A stretch of 63,220 nucleotides of DNA from a bacterium. GTDB lineage: Bacteria > 4484-113 > JAFGCY01. The notes below the pieces were generated by a model. It was not told where the DNA came from. It saw only the letters and a list, made by a program, of their open reading frames with translations, and made no database searches. Positions 1 to 8,192 of this stretch are shown here, in pieces. Every line of letters begins with the position of its first letter. Within the stretch, counting starts at the first letter, position 1. Location: contig JAGRNT010000014.1 of NCBI GenBank assembly GCA_020440605.1, positions 1-63,220 on the forward strand, in the 5' to 3' direction. The position numbers were made by a program, and so were the translations under genes.

Positions 1-170
1 CTCGTCGGTCTGGGCCTGCGCTGAAGGCAAGCTTCAGCGGGTCGGCCTGAAGTTGCTTTGCTGCCGTCTCGTGCGAGCACTCGACGGTCTTGTTCTTTTA
101 CCAGCTCATGCAAGCATTCGCTGGTCTGCATCCAGCTCAAATCAAGCTTCTCGCTGTCTGCCCGGAACAT
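1..170 (-). CDS. Possible N-terminal fragment of an unknown protein, cut by the window edge
   Basis: Reading leftward from an ATG at 170, one frame stays open for 56 codons to the first base of the window. The product would start MFRADSEKLDLSWMQ and is polar and charged. I recognise no motif and see no Shine-Dalgarno sequence before the ATG. It may be the start of a real gene that continues outside the window or a chance open frame; the flanking DNA to the right is palindrome-rich and non-coding. Confidence 0.2.
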   Translation of the reverse strand, partial: MFRADSEKLDLSWMQTSECLHELVKEQDRRVLARDGSKATSGRPAEACLQRRPRPT

Positions 171-184
171 CGCTATCAATTCGG

Positions 185-229
185 TAGCCCGGAGTTCACG
201 CCGGGAGTATTCCGGCCGTGAACGGCCGG
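185..229. repeat. Pair of intergenic palindromes
   Basis: Two hairpins follow each other: CCCGG (188-192) pairs with CCGGG (201-205), and CCGGCCGT (212-219) pairs perfectly with ACGGCCGG (222-229) across a GA loop. The second has the same core, GGCCGT-GA-ACGGCC, as the hairpin at 47683-47696, and GTAG/CTAC flanks recur at both sites, so these look like members of one dispersed family. Confidence 0.6.
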
Positions 230-318
230 CTACCCAATTTCTTGCTCACGCAAAAATGAGTTTATCCAGCCGCCTGACATCCCGGGTGGGGATTGAGCCG
301 CAGGCGAAATCCGCGGGC

Positions 319-664
319 GGGGATGGTAAACAGGCAGGCGGCTGCACTATTGAAACTACTCCGACTATCCAGACTATTCCACCACTTCATTGTGCGCAGG
401 CAAGCTGCGCACCTCCCGGTCCCCGGTCCCAGGTCCCTGTAATGGGGATGGCAAACAGGCAGGCGGCTGCACTATTGAAACTACTCCGGTTATCCAGACT
501 GTTTGCACTACGAAAAAGGCGAGGACCATGCCTCGCCTTCTCGTTATCAATCTGTTCCGGCGACATGGGTGTCGCCGCTACTATTCGAACTATCCAGACT
601 ATTCCACCACTTCATTGTGCGACTTGCGCCGCACCTCCGCCTGGTCCCCGGTCCCCGGTCCCTT
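319..664. repeat. Diverged direct repeats with embedded hairpin
   Basis: A 57-bp block at 319-375 is repeated at 444-500 with about four differences. A 33-bp block at 364-396 recurs without mismatch at 589-621. Both are followed by short tandem GGTCCCC units (419-437, 643-664). Inside lies a perfect hairpin, GTGCGCAG (392-399) with CTGCGCAC (405-412), whose 29-bp neighbourhood recurs inverted at 47354-47382. I see no coding potential. The block fills the space downstream of sucD. Confidence 0.75.
513..539 (-). terminator. Rho-independent terminator of sucD
   Basis: On the minus strand a 9-bp perfect stem (AAGGCGAGG/CCTCGCCTT, plus 516-524 and 531-539) with a 6-nt loop is followed by a run of five T. 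It lies about 126 nt beyond the sucD stop codon. Confidence 0.75.
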
Positions 665-665
665 C

Positions 666-1541
666 CTACAGTACACTCTTCACCAGATCCGGGATCTGCA
701 TCGTGATGTCCGCCAGCTTGATGCCCGCCTCGTTGAAGGCCGCCACCTTGCTCTCCGCCGTGCCCTTGTTGCCGCTCACGATCGCGCCGGCATGCCCCAT
801 GCGCTTGCCCTGCGGCGCGGTGCGGCCGCTGATGAAGCCCACCACCGGCTTGCTCATCTCACGCACGAACTCCGCCGCGTCCTCCTCATCGGAGCCGCCG
901 ATCTCACCGACCACTACCACGCACTCCGTCTTCGGGTCGGCCTCGAACTCCACCAGCAGGTCGAGGAAGGTCGTGCCGATCATCGGGTCGCCGCCGATGC
1001 CGATGCAGGTGCTCTGGCCGATCCCGGCCTCGGTGAGCGCGTTGACAACCTCATAGGTCAGCGTGCCCGAGCGGCTGATCAGCCCGACGGGGCCGGGGGT
1101 GAAGATCTTGGCCGGCATGATCCCGACCTTGCACTCGCCCACGGTCACGATCCCCGGGCAGTTGGGCCCGATCAGCACGCTGCCGAAGCGCGCGGCGAAC
1201 TGGTACTGCTTGATGCTGTCCAGCACGGGGATGCCCTCGGTGATCGCCACGATCACGTCCATCCCGGCGCTGGCGGCCTCGCAGACGGCGTCGGCGGCGA
1301 AGGCCGGCGGCACGAACACGCAGCTGGCGTTGGCAGCGGTCTCCTCGGCGGCCTCGAGCATCGTGTTGAAGATGGGAATCCTGTGGCCCTCATGCTCGAA
1401 GACCTGCCCGCCCTTGCCCGGCGTCACACCGGCGACCACGTTGGTGCCGTACTCCAGCATGCGCTGGGTGTGGAAGCTGCCGTCGTTGCCGGTGATGCCC
1501 TGCACGACGAGACGGGTGTCATTGCCGACGATGATTCCCAT
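666..1541 (-). CDS. sucD: Succinate-CoA ligase (ADP/GDP-forming) alpha subunit
   Basis: This is the alpha subunit of succinyl-CoA synthetase, the TCA-cycle enzyme that makes nucleoside triphosphate from succinyl-CoA. The 291-residue product has the family's usual length. It shows the N-terminal CoA-binding Rossmann segment ([12 protein letters not shown]), the GPNCPGI and GIGGDP motifs, and [12 protein letters not shown] near the C-terminus, whose His at about 250 is the phosphorylated residue. The frame extends 21 codons upstream, but the ATG at 1541 is preceded by AGAAAGG and starts at the conserved N-terminus. The beta subunit gene sucC, normally directly upstream, is absent; the upstream neighbour is an unrelated NmrA-type gene. 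Confidence 0.97.
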   Translation of the reverse strand: MGIIVGNDTRLVVQGITGNDGSFHTQRMLEYGTNVVAGVTPGKGGQVFEHEGHRIPIFNTMLEAAEETAANASCVFVPPAFAADAVCEAASAGMDVIVAITEGIPVLDSIKQYQFAARFGSVLIGPNCPGIVTVGECKVGIMPAKIFTPGPVGLISRSGTLTYEVVNALTEAGIGQSTCIGIGGDPMIGTTFLDLLVEFEADPKTECVVVVGEIGGSDEEDAAEFVREMSKPVVGFISGRTAPQGKRMGHAGAIVSGNKGTAESKVAAFNEAGIKLADITMQIPDLVKSVL

Positions 1542-1594
1542 GATGGATGTCCTTTCTATATATGTATCGCGCTGGCGGCTGCCACCGCGCGCAG

Positions 1595-1603
1595 ATTTTA
1601 GCA
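1595..1603 (-). promoter_or_regulatory. Extended -10 promoter element for sucD
   Basis: The minus strand reads TGC-TAAAAT here, an extended -10 element. No good -35 is visible. Transcription would start near 1588 and leave a leader of about 47 nt containing the Shine-Dalgarno sequence. This supports sucD having its own promoter rather than being part of a sucCD operon. Confidence 0.45.
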
Positions 1604-1662
1604 TCAGCCCAGGCCCGCTGCGCGCAATCGGGGTTTGATCCGGCTTAACGCCAGCTTGAATC

Positions 1663-2559
1663 TCAGCTCAGCGAGCGGAAGATCGGCGCGAAGGTGCCGC
1701 GCACGAAGCTGCGGAAGTCGCACTGCCAGTGCTCACGCGGGTCGCGCTGGGCGGCGTAGTCCGGGGCCGCCTGCTCGATCCACTCATAGGTGCGCACCAG
1801 CAGCCCGGCCATGCTGTCCCCCAGCCCGAGCCCGGTCAGCTGCGCCAGGCAGGCCGCCCCGTCATGCTGCTCGTAGTCCAGCTCATGCCCCAGCTCCTCG
1901 GCGAGGATGTGCACCGCCTCCGCCAGGCTCAGGTCCGCCGGGCCGAGCACGAGCTGCACCTGCTGGCCCTGCCAGTCGCGGCTGAGCAGCACTGCGGCGG
2001 CGATCCGCGCCACGTCCGCCGTGGCCACCATCGGGAAGCTGCGCCCGGCGCTGACCGGCCGGCAGATCCTGCGCTCGGCGTCGATGCTCATCAGGCAGGT
2101 CAGGAAGTTCTCCATGAAGTAGGCGCAGCGCAGGTGCAGCACGTCGGGCACGAGCCCGCTGAGCTGGCGCTCCACCAGGTGGTAGCCGTAGATCAGCCCG
2201 GTTTCGCTGCCGAGTTCCGCGCCCAGCGAGGAGAGGTGCACGATGCGCTGGATCCCGCTCCCGCGGATGGCCTCCGCCGCGGCCTCCCCGGCGCGCTGGT
2301 ACCAGTCCAGCACGTCACTGCTCTGGAAGTCCGGCGGGGTGGCCCAGAACAGGGTGTCCGCGCCCTCCAGCAGCCGGGCGATGTCCGCCGGGTCGTGGAT
2401 GCTGCCGGCGATCTTGCGCAGGCGCGGGCTGCAGGCCAGCTTCTGCGGGTTGCGGCTCATCGCGCGCACGTTCACACCGCTGTCCAGCAGGCTGCCGAGC
2501 AGCAGCTGGCCGATGCTGCCGAGTGGCGCGGTGATCGCGATTGTGCGCTGGGAATCCAT
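1663..2559 (-). CDS. NmrA-like NAD(P)-binding protein
   Basis: This 298-residue protein resembles the NmrA/atypical short-chain dehydrogenase group: an N-terminal beta strand and glycine-rich turn ([13 protein letters not shown], a variant of GxxGxxG), an NADP-type R after strand two (AMSRNPQKL), and [11 protein letters not shown] in the central sheet. Members act as NAD(P)-dependent reductases or as redox-sensing regulators; the substrate cannot be told. A CATAAT hexamer (plus 2570-2575) lies 10 nt upstream of the ATG and there is no Shine-Dalgarno sequence, so the leader would be only about 3 nt. It is followed by sucD 121 nt downstream, which has its own promoter. Confidence 0.85.
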   Translation of the reverse strand: MDSQRTIAITAPLGSIGQLLLGSLLDSGVNVRAMSRNPQKLACSPRLRKIAGSIHDPADIARLLEGADTLFWATPPDFQSSDVLDWYQRAGEAAAEAIRGSGIQRIVHLSSLGAELGSETGLIYGYHLVERQLSGLVPDVLHLRCAYFMENFLTCLMSIDAERRICRPVSAGRSFPMVATADVARIAAAVLLSRDWQGQQVQLVLGPADLSLAEAVHILAEELGHELDYEQHDGAACLAQLTGLGLGDSMAGLLVRTYEWIEQAAPDYAAQRDPREHWQCDFRSFVRGTFAPIFRSLS

Positions 2560-2732
2560 AAGCGGGCTAATTATGCTACCCCTTGAATTCTGGAATATTG
2601 CGCAATTCAGAATGCTGAGGCCGCCGTATTGAGAATGCCTGCGCTGATCCGCTCATCAGCCCCGCTGGGACAGGCCGGGCGGGCCTCCGGGAAATGCCCG
2701 TTAAGGGCAGCACGGAGGGCGCTCTTCTGCTA

Positions 2733-2765
2733 TATAATCTTCCCCCTGACGGAGTTCGGTATAAT
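2733..2765 (+). promoter_or_regulatory. Promoter region of the tRNA pair
   Basis: Two exact TATAAT hexamers lie at 2733-2738 and 2760-2765. The second would start transcription about 5 nt before the mature 5' end of tRNA-Lys. No convincing -35 box is visible for either. Confidence 0.5.
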
Positions 2766-2776
2766 CTACGCCCCGA

Positions 2777-2849
2777 GCGCCGTTAGCTCAGTTGGTAGAG
2801 CATCTGACTTTTAATCAGGTGGTCACAGGTTCGAGCCCTGTACGGCGTA
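2777..2849 (+). tRNA. tRNA-Lys (anticodon TTT)
   Basis: A full cloverleaf folds: acceptor GCGCCGT with ACGGCGT (terminal G-T wobble), D-arm GCTC...GAGC, anticodon loop CTTTTAA giving anticodon TTT, and T-arm ACAGG-TTCGAGC-CCTGT. The discriminator is A2849 and CCA is not encoded, in contrast to the next tRNA. Confidence 0.95.
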
Positions 2850-2853
2850 GTTT

Positions 2854-2929
2854 GGCCCTATCGTCTAGTGGTCTAGGACGCCGCCCTTTCACGGCGGAAA
2901 CACGGGTTCGAGTCCCGTTGGGGCTGCCA
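2854..2929 (+). tRNA. tRNA-Glu (anticodon TTC)
   Basis: The cloverleaf has acceptor GGCCCTA with TGGGGCT (two wobble pairs), an anticodon arm CCGCC-CTTTCAC-GGCGG giving anticodon TTC, and T-arm ACGGG/CCCGT. The 3' CCA is encoded (2927-2929). Only 4 nt separate it from tRNA-Lys, so the two are co-transcribed. Confidence 0.96.
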
Positions 2930-2930
2930 T

Positions 2931-2950
2931 TGCCATTTGATATGATGGCA
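2931..2950 (+). terminator. Hairpin after the tRNA pair
   Basis: TGCCAT (2931-2936) pairs with ATGGCA (2945-2950), and the stem can extend with one bulge. There is no T-tract, so termination is uncertain; it may be a processing signal. Confidence 0.35.
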
Positions 2951-3055
2951 TGGCCAGCGCATTCTCACTCCAGTGACTGACTTTCGCTGCCAAATCTCCC
3001 GTTTGATTCGCACTGGGAACTCCAGGCGGACTTACTGAGAAGGAGACAATTACTG

Positions 3056-5773
3056 ATGCTTCGCAATTTCACCTATGCCGGTGTCCTTTTGACCGTGTTA
3101 TCTGTCATGGCAGCCCTGACCGCATGCGCGGGCAGCACAACGGAGCACATTCCGGACTCATCCCCGCAGCGCGACATGAGCCCCGCAGAGGCCGGCCTGG
3201 GGATTGACGAACTGCAGGCGCCGCCGGGAGTGGATCCCGCGCTTTTCGCCGAGCTGAAATCCGGCCTGCAGGCAGCCCTGCTCGAAAGAGGTCTCGACCG
3301 CCATGCCGCGGCTGCCCCGGGCGGCAGCAGGAACGTCGTCAGCGACCTGACGCTGCAGCGTGTTGACGACACGACGGCGACCGCGAGTTGGAGCTACCTC
3401 AACGCCGGGGACTACAACCAGGACAGTGAGGTCGGCGGATCCGACATCACCCCGATCGCCCTGCATTACAAGAAGACGGCACAGAGTCCGGACTGGGTGC
3501 TCGCCCAGCTGGCCGATGGCGATGTCAACGGCGAAGTGAACGCTGCGGACATCGCTCCGATTGCCGCCAACTACCTCAGCACGATCAGTGCCTACAGTGT
3601 GCAGATGACAACGACGCCCGTGGAGGAGTCAAGCTGGTTCGAAATCGCCGTGGCAGAATTCTCTGGTAGTACAGTCCCCGTTGGCGGTGGCAGGCGCAGT
3701 TTCAGCATCGACATAGCTGCCCAGGCCGGCGAGTCATTCAGGGTGGTGCCGCTCAGTGGCAGTACCGCCGGGATTCCCGGACAGCCCTACGACTACGACG
3801 GCACCGGTGGCACACCGGTCATGCCCTATGAGGAGCGCGAGCAGATCATGGAGGCAATCAATGCCGAGCTGCTTGAGGTGCTCCAGCAGTTCACGGAACT
3901 CCCCCCGGATGAGCGCAGCGAAGCGCGCGCTGCCGCCATGGTCAGCTTCCTTGATGGCCTGGCCGGGGTCGAGGATGCCCATGTGTCCGGTGGCAGCGCC
4001 TGGGCGCAGTTCAGTGATGGCCGTCCGCTCGTTGTCAATACCAACCGCGAATTCGTGAATGAAAGTGAGGCCAGCGGCCTGCCGGCGGATCCTCCTCCCG
4101 GGCAGGATGGCAGGGACACCTCCACCATCCATCCGCAGGGCAGGCTGGCATTGCTGCTCGATGGCACTGCGGGCCAGGGGATCCCCACTGACATGGCGGA
4201 TATCATTCCGGGGCTGACAGCCAGTGGCTATCAGGTCGTGAAGAAGCCGATGACGATTGACGAGCTGCTGAATGTCGGCGGCGAGAACCCGGTCAGCATC
4301 GTGCATATTGACAGTCACGGTGAGAAAAGCGAAGCAGGCGGTTTCCACCTCGTCAGCGCTACCCCCGTCTCAAAGCAGAACGACGAAACCTACATCGACC
4401 TCCACCGGGATCTCAGCCTGTTCTATGGGCTGAACGCGGGTGGCAGGTTCTACGGACTGACGGATACCGCCCTGGCTGATCTTGAGTGGGGGCTGGCGCC
4501 GGGTGCGCTGGTCTACCTCAACTGCTGTCACAGCGGCACGGACTCGGCTGCCGCCTTCCGGCAGCGGCTGATCGATCTCGGTGCCGCGACCGTCCTCGGC
4601 TGGTCTGATCCGGTTGGCAACGACGCGGCGAATGCGAGGATGCTGCAGCTGTATGACGACGCGCTCGGACTGGACAGCATCGAACGGGGAACCCGCTACC
4701 AGCAGTTCTACAAGCATCCGATTGACAACCCGCCGATGCGGCCCTTCAGTCTGCAGGAGATAATGGATTACAAGGGCAACTTCGATTACGACGCTTCCGT
4801 CTTCAACCGGGACATCCAGCTGAACATCACAGGCGAGGATCTGGTGCTGGCACCGTCAATCCGCAGATTCGAGATCCTGGAGCCGGCTGCCACCCCGGAC
4901 GGGCCATCGTCCCAGCACACGCTGCTGCGCCTGTTCGGTGAGTTCGGCACGCTGGGCGAAAGCCTGAAGCTGCCGAGGGTCTGGGTTGGCGAACAGGAGC
5001 TCGTGCTGGATGAATTTCCCTACAGCGGCTCAATCTCGGCAATCCTGCCGCCCGGAGTCACCGGCCCGATCCAGGTCGGCTTCGGGGATGGCGACGGGAC
5101 GATCAGAAGCAACAAGGCCAATATCACCGAGTGGCATGGCCAGTTCAACATGACCCTCGAAAGCCCGGGCGGAATCATCGTTGGCAACAGCGGGGAAGGC
5201 ACGATTACGTACAATCTCGTTTTCGATATCCACATGCGTGCAGACCTGCGCAAGACCCGCCTGAAGCCTGGCGACACCCCGGTGGTGCAGCCCAACTCAG
5301 ACGTTTTCTTCATGCCGGACAGCTCAGTCAGCTACTCCATCTCAGGCACCCTGACTGACTACGACTTCGTGCCTGGTGCCACCTACACTGAGTCCGGCTC
5401 AGGTGAGTTCGATTTCAAGGCCGTTCACTTCCCCATCATCAAGTTCGAGGACCATGGTACGCACATGGCGGGATTCGTACGGGCGGCCGAAAATGGTGCC
5501 ATTCCCAAGCTGTTGCTGACATCCGAGTTGCGCTGGATGCCGGTGCAGATCACGAAGTACTATCCGGCCACCGGTGAGGAGACTGACAGCGGCACTTTGA
5601 CCATGAACCTGGGCTTCGGGCCTGACCCCGGCGAGCGCATCGAGCTGCTGCTGAATGAGGATTACAGCATCGTGCCCGGCACCATCGAGTATGAGTCGCT
5701 CTACGGACCGGTCACCACGACCTGGGAAAGCATCCCCGCCGTCAACCCGCCGGACCCGGAGCACGGTGTCTAG
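3056..5773 (+). CDS. Lipoprotein with dockerin-like module and caspase-like (clan CD) domain
   Basis: The 905-residue product has a signal peptide ending in lipobox LTAC (Cys24). Residues about 108-185 hold a W-strand, NAGDY, and two EF-hand-like loops (GDYNQDSEVGGSD, DGDVNGEVNAAD). Residues about 375-530 resemble a clan CD cysteine peptidase or CHAT fold: a hydrophobic strand ending in a His-Gly dyad (VHIDSHGE, His421) and, 70 residues on, LVYLNCCHSG (Cys490/491), the spacing and order of caspase-type catalytic pairs. The C-terminal 350 residues look like beta-sandwich domains. The ATG at 3056 is preceded by AAGGAG. The peptidase call rests on two motifs only. Its target is unknown; it would act outside the cytoplasm. 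Confidence 0.8.
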   Translation: MLRNFTYAGVLLTVLSVMAALTACAGSTTEHIPDSSPQRDMSPAEAGLGIDELQAPPGVDPALFAELKSGLQAALLERGLDRHAAAAPGGSRNVVSDLTLQRVDDTTATASWSYLNAGDYNQDSEVGGSDITPIALHYKKTAQSPDWVLAQLADGDVNGEVNAADIAPIAANYLSTISAYSVQMTTTPVEESSWFEIAVAEFSGSTVPVGGGRRSFSIDIAAQAGESFRVVPLSGSTAGIPGQPYDYDGTGGTPVMPYEEREQIMEAINAELLEVLQQFTELPPDERSEARAAAMVSFLDGLAGVEDAHVSGGSAWAQFSDGRPLVVNTNREFVNESEASGLPADPPPGQDGRDTSTIHPQGRLALLLDGTAGQGIPTDMADIIPGLTASGYQVVKKPMTIDELLNVGGENPVSIVHIDSHGEKSEAGGFHLVSATPVSKQNDETYIDLHRDLSLFYGLNAGGRFYGLTDTALADLEWGLAPGALVYLNCCHSGTDSAAAFRQRLIDLGAATVLGWSDPVGNDAANARMLQLYDDALGLDSIERGTRYQQFYKHPIDNPPMRPFSLQEIMDYKGNFDYDASVFNRDIQLNITGEDLVLAPSIRRFEILEPAATPDGPSSQHTLLRLFGEFGTLGESLKLPRVWVGEQELVLDEFPYSGSISAILPPGVTGPIQVGFGDGDGTIRSNKANITEWHGQFNMTLESPGGIIVGNSGEGTITYNLVFDIHMRADLRKTRLKPGDTPVVQPNSDVFFMPDSSVSYSISGTLTDYDFVPGATYTESGSGEFDFKAVHFPIIKFEDHGTHMAGFVRAAENGAIPKLLLTSELRWMPVQITKYYPATGEETDSGTLTMNLGFGPDPGERIELLLNEDYSIVPGTIEYESLYGPVTTTWESIPAVNPPDPEHGV

Positions 5774-5841
5774 CCACAGGCGGGTTTGCCCTGTTTCAGC
5801 AGGACGATCACGGTAGCCGGACTTGATGCGGTTCGACGGGG

Positions 5842-7977
5842 CTACTCGGCGTCCAGACCGACTCCGAGATAGCCTGGGGCGTCAGGGACTGCCGCTGACA
5901 TCTGCCAGGTCCTGCCGTCGCCTGCATACTCCAGCGGCATGAGACCCTCGAGGCTCTCCACGTCGCCAATGTATGTATCCGAGCCCTCATATGAGGGATC
6001 GCCTGGCAGCTCGAAGTAGCGGTCCGTCCCGCCGCCGTCGATGAACAGCCCAAGCGTCAGCAGCCAGTCGCGCGGGCTGCCGTTCGCTTCCGGCTCGGAC
6101 TGGCCGAGGCAGGGTCCCCTGCCGAGGTAGACGTCGTCACCGGCCCTGTCCCAGAACACGCTGATCGCGTTCACATGGCTGGTGCCGAGCGTCGTGCGCG
6201 CCCCCTGGTACCAGTCGTTGCCGGACACATCCTCGAACCAGGCAAGGCTCCAGTCCCGTCCATGGCCCATGCTCTGGCGGCGCGTCACGATGTAACGGTC
6301 GTCACCGGCCTCATCCTGCAGGATGCCGATGGAGAAATGCGGCGCGCTGGCCTGGCTGTACTGCGCGCTGCGGTAGCTGTCGGCGCCGCCCTTGTCAACG
6401 AGCATGCCGATGGCATACCAGTAGCTGTTGCCCTGCACATAGCAGTCGCCCACGTAGCTGTCAGCCCCGCTGCCGCCGTCCAGCAGCAGCGCGAAGCCGC
6501 CGGCCCAGCTGTGCCCGTTGACGAAATCCGCCCGCCTCCCGTAGGCACTGCCCTGGCAGAAGTGCACATGGTGGTCCGGGCCGTACAGCCCGCCGTTGAA
6601 GTGCGATTCCATGTCGGCCAGGTAGCGGTCATTGCCATCGCTGTCCACGAGCAGCCCGCTGCCCATCGTGCCCGCATAGGCCTGGCTGTACTTGAAGGCG
6701 TGGTAGCTGTCGTTGCCATTTCCGTCAGCGAGCAGTCCGAGCCCCATCACGCCACTGGCCTGGCAGTTGCCCCAGCCCTCGTAGCTGTCATCGCCTGCAT
6801 AGTCCGCGAGCACGCCGCAGCCGAACAGGCCGAAGCCGGCCCCGCCGTAGCGGCAGGCATACTCGTCATTGCCGGCGGCGTCGATCAGCACGCCGTAGCC
6901 GAACACGCCGGCGGCGGCTGATGGAATGTCATCACGTCCACTGGCAGCGTAATCATCATCGCCTGAGAGGTCGATCGAAATGCTCAGCGGCTGGTCGTAG
7001 GAAGCCGTCGATGCAGTCCCGGCCGGGTAGCTGTCACTGCCTGCCGTGTCCAGCGACAGCAGCACGGCCTGATTGCCAAAGTCATGCCTGTCATCGCCCG
7101 GGCCGCAGCTGATGGCAACAAGGCCCAGGGGCGTGCTCATCCGGTAATGCACAGCCGGCCAGCCGGCCAGGGTGTCCGCACCGGACAGGATCCGCTCCGC
7201 CTCCTGTGCCGTGATTGCAGCCAGGGTCGCCCCGGCGCTCAGCAGATTCCAGTCGATGCTGTCCATCAGTGATTCCAGCAGCAGCACATCGTCCAGCTCG
7301 TCAGGCACTTCACTGCCTGTGGTGTCATCCTCTTCCTCGAAGGTGTTGATCGTGAAGGCGAACACCCGGTCATACAGCTCCTGCGGGTCCAGCCTCAGCT
7401 CCTTGACCGGCTTTGTCAACGCCTCATCGCGGTAACGCAGGATGCGCGGCGTGCTGAACAGCACGAGCGCAGCGGCCTGCTTCACTTCCAGCGGCAGGCT
7501 GGCATATTCCTGCTGCTGCACGGCTGCATCCGACGCTTCCACGCCCAGTTCACTGAGCGCCACCGCCAGGCAGTCCCCTCCCAGCTCCTCAACGCGCGTG
7601 CGTTCGCTTGCCAGTTCGTCGCCGACCAACCCGAGCCGCACCCCGCAGTCCAGCCTCGTGAAGCCGGAGGTGACCAGTGAACCGAGATTGCCGCTGTTCT
7701 GCAGCAGCCCGTTCGTCAACGAGCGTGTGTAGGCACTCGTCTTCCAAGGGTTGTCATAGATGAACTCATGTGTGCTGAGTCGGTACTTGTCCCCGCCCCA
7801 CAGCGCCAGGTCCGCGGCATTGATGCGCACATCCTCCGGGCTGAGCCCGGCCTCGCCCAGCGCGCGTTCGAACAGCTCGGACTGCTCTGGCAGGTAAGCC
7901 GTTGTGCGGGCTGCGGAGCAGCACAGTGAAACACCCAGCAGCAGCAGGGGCAGCTGCCATGACCATGGTTTGAGCAT
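5842..7977 (-). CDS. Secreted protein with twelve D-x-x-G-x-D-x-Y repeats
   Basis: The 711-residue protein starts with a hydrophobic signal peptide (MLKPWSWQLPLLLLGVSL). After about 300 mostly helical residues come twelve units, each containing D-x-x-G-x-D-x-Y (for example DAAGNDEY, DYAGDDSY, DGNGNDSY, DSDGNDRY), spaced roughly 25-45 residues, many with a following Q-(A/G) and a G-x-G-(V/L)-L strand. The Asp/Gly pattern suggests metal-bound beta-solenoid turns, loosely like RTX repeats but without the GGxGxD nonapeptide. The frame opens 62 codons further upstream, but the signal peptide begins at 7977, and a TACAAT hexamer stands exactly 6 nt before that ATG. Function unknown; probably an outer-surface structural protein. 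Confidence 0.85.
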   Translation of the reverse strand: MLKPWSWQLPLLLLGVSLCCSAARTTAYLPEQSELFERALGEAGLSPEDVRINAADLALWGGDKYRLSTHEFIYDNPWKTSAYTRSLTNGLLQNSGNLGSLVTSGFTRLDCGVRLGLVGDELASERTRVEELGGDCLAVALSELGVEASDAAVQQQEYASLPLEVKQAAALVLFSTPRILRYRDEALTKPVKELRLDPQELYDRVFAFTINTFEEEDDTTGSEVPDELDDVLLLESLMDSIDWNLLSAGATLAAITAQEAERILSGADTLAGWPAVHYRMSTPLGLVAISCGPGDDRHDFGNQAVLLSLDTAGSDSYPAGTASTASYDQPLSISIDLSGDDDYAASGRDDIPSAAAGVFGYGVLIDAAGNDEYACRYGGAGFGLFGCGVLADYAGDDSYEGWGNCQASGVMGLGLLADGNGNDSYHAFKYSQAYAGTMGSGLLVDSDGNDRYLADMESHFNGGLYGPDHHVHFCQGSAYGRRADFVNGHSWAGGFALLLDGGSGADSYVGDCYVQGNSYWYAIGMLVDKGGADSYRSAQYSQASAPHFSIGILQDEAGDDRYIVTRRQSMGHGRDWSLAWFEDVSGNDWYQGARTTLGTSHVNAISVFWDRAGDDVYLGRGPCLGQSEPEANGSPRDWLLTLGLFIDGGGTDRYFELPGDPSYEGSDTYIGDVESLEGLMPLEYAGDGRTWQMSAAVPDAPGYLGVGLDAE

Positions 7978-7983
7978 TGCGCA

Positions 7984-7989
7984 ATTGTA
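7984..7989 (-). promoter_or_regulatory. -10 hexamer TACAAT, leaderless start
   Basis: Minus-strand TACAAT is separated from the start codon at 7977 by 6 nt (TGCGCA). Transcription about 7 nt after the hexamer would begin at the ATG itself. There is no Shine-Dalgarno sequence. Confidence 0.55.
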
Positions 7990-8192
7990 CGATTGAGCGG
8001 CCTGCCGGCGCAGGGCCAGGGGAGAATATACTAAGGTGCAAGCGACATTCAGGTCCGGCGGGTTGGGTCCTGGAAACCCCCGATTTTGTACCGTTGAGAA
8101 CAATTCCGCAGGCCAGGCAGTCTGTTTACCAGCACAAGCCATGACTTCGGGCAGCTGCGGCATTCAGCCGATGCCCGATCAAGGAGGCAGTG

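Noticed and set aside
319..664. CRISPR array
   Set aside because: Repeats are too few, too long, diverged and unevenly spaced, and no cas genes are present.
2792..2980. Short open frame across the tRNA genes
   Set aside because: It is simply the tRNA-Lys/tRNA-Glu region read as protein.
3377..3610. Cellulosome-type dockerin
   Set aside because: No cohesin, scaffoldin or glycoside hydrolase occurs in the window; the module sits at the N-terminus of lipoproteins, which themselves are membrane-attached.
5842..7977. RTX toxin secreted by a type I system
   Set aside because: The repeats lack the GGxGxD nonapeptide, there is a normal N-terminal signal peptide, and no type I ABC transporter is nearby.
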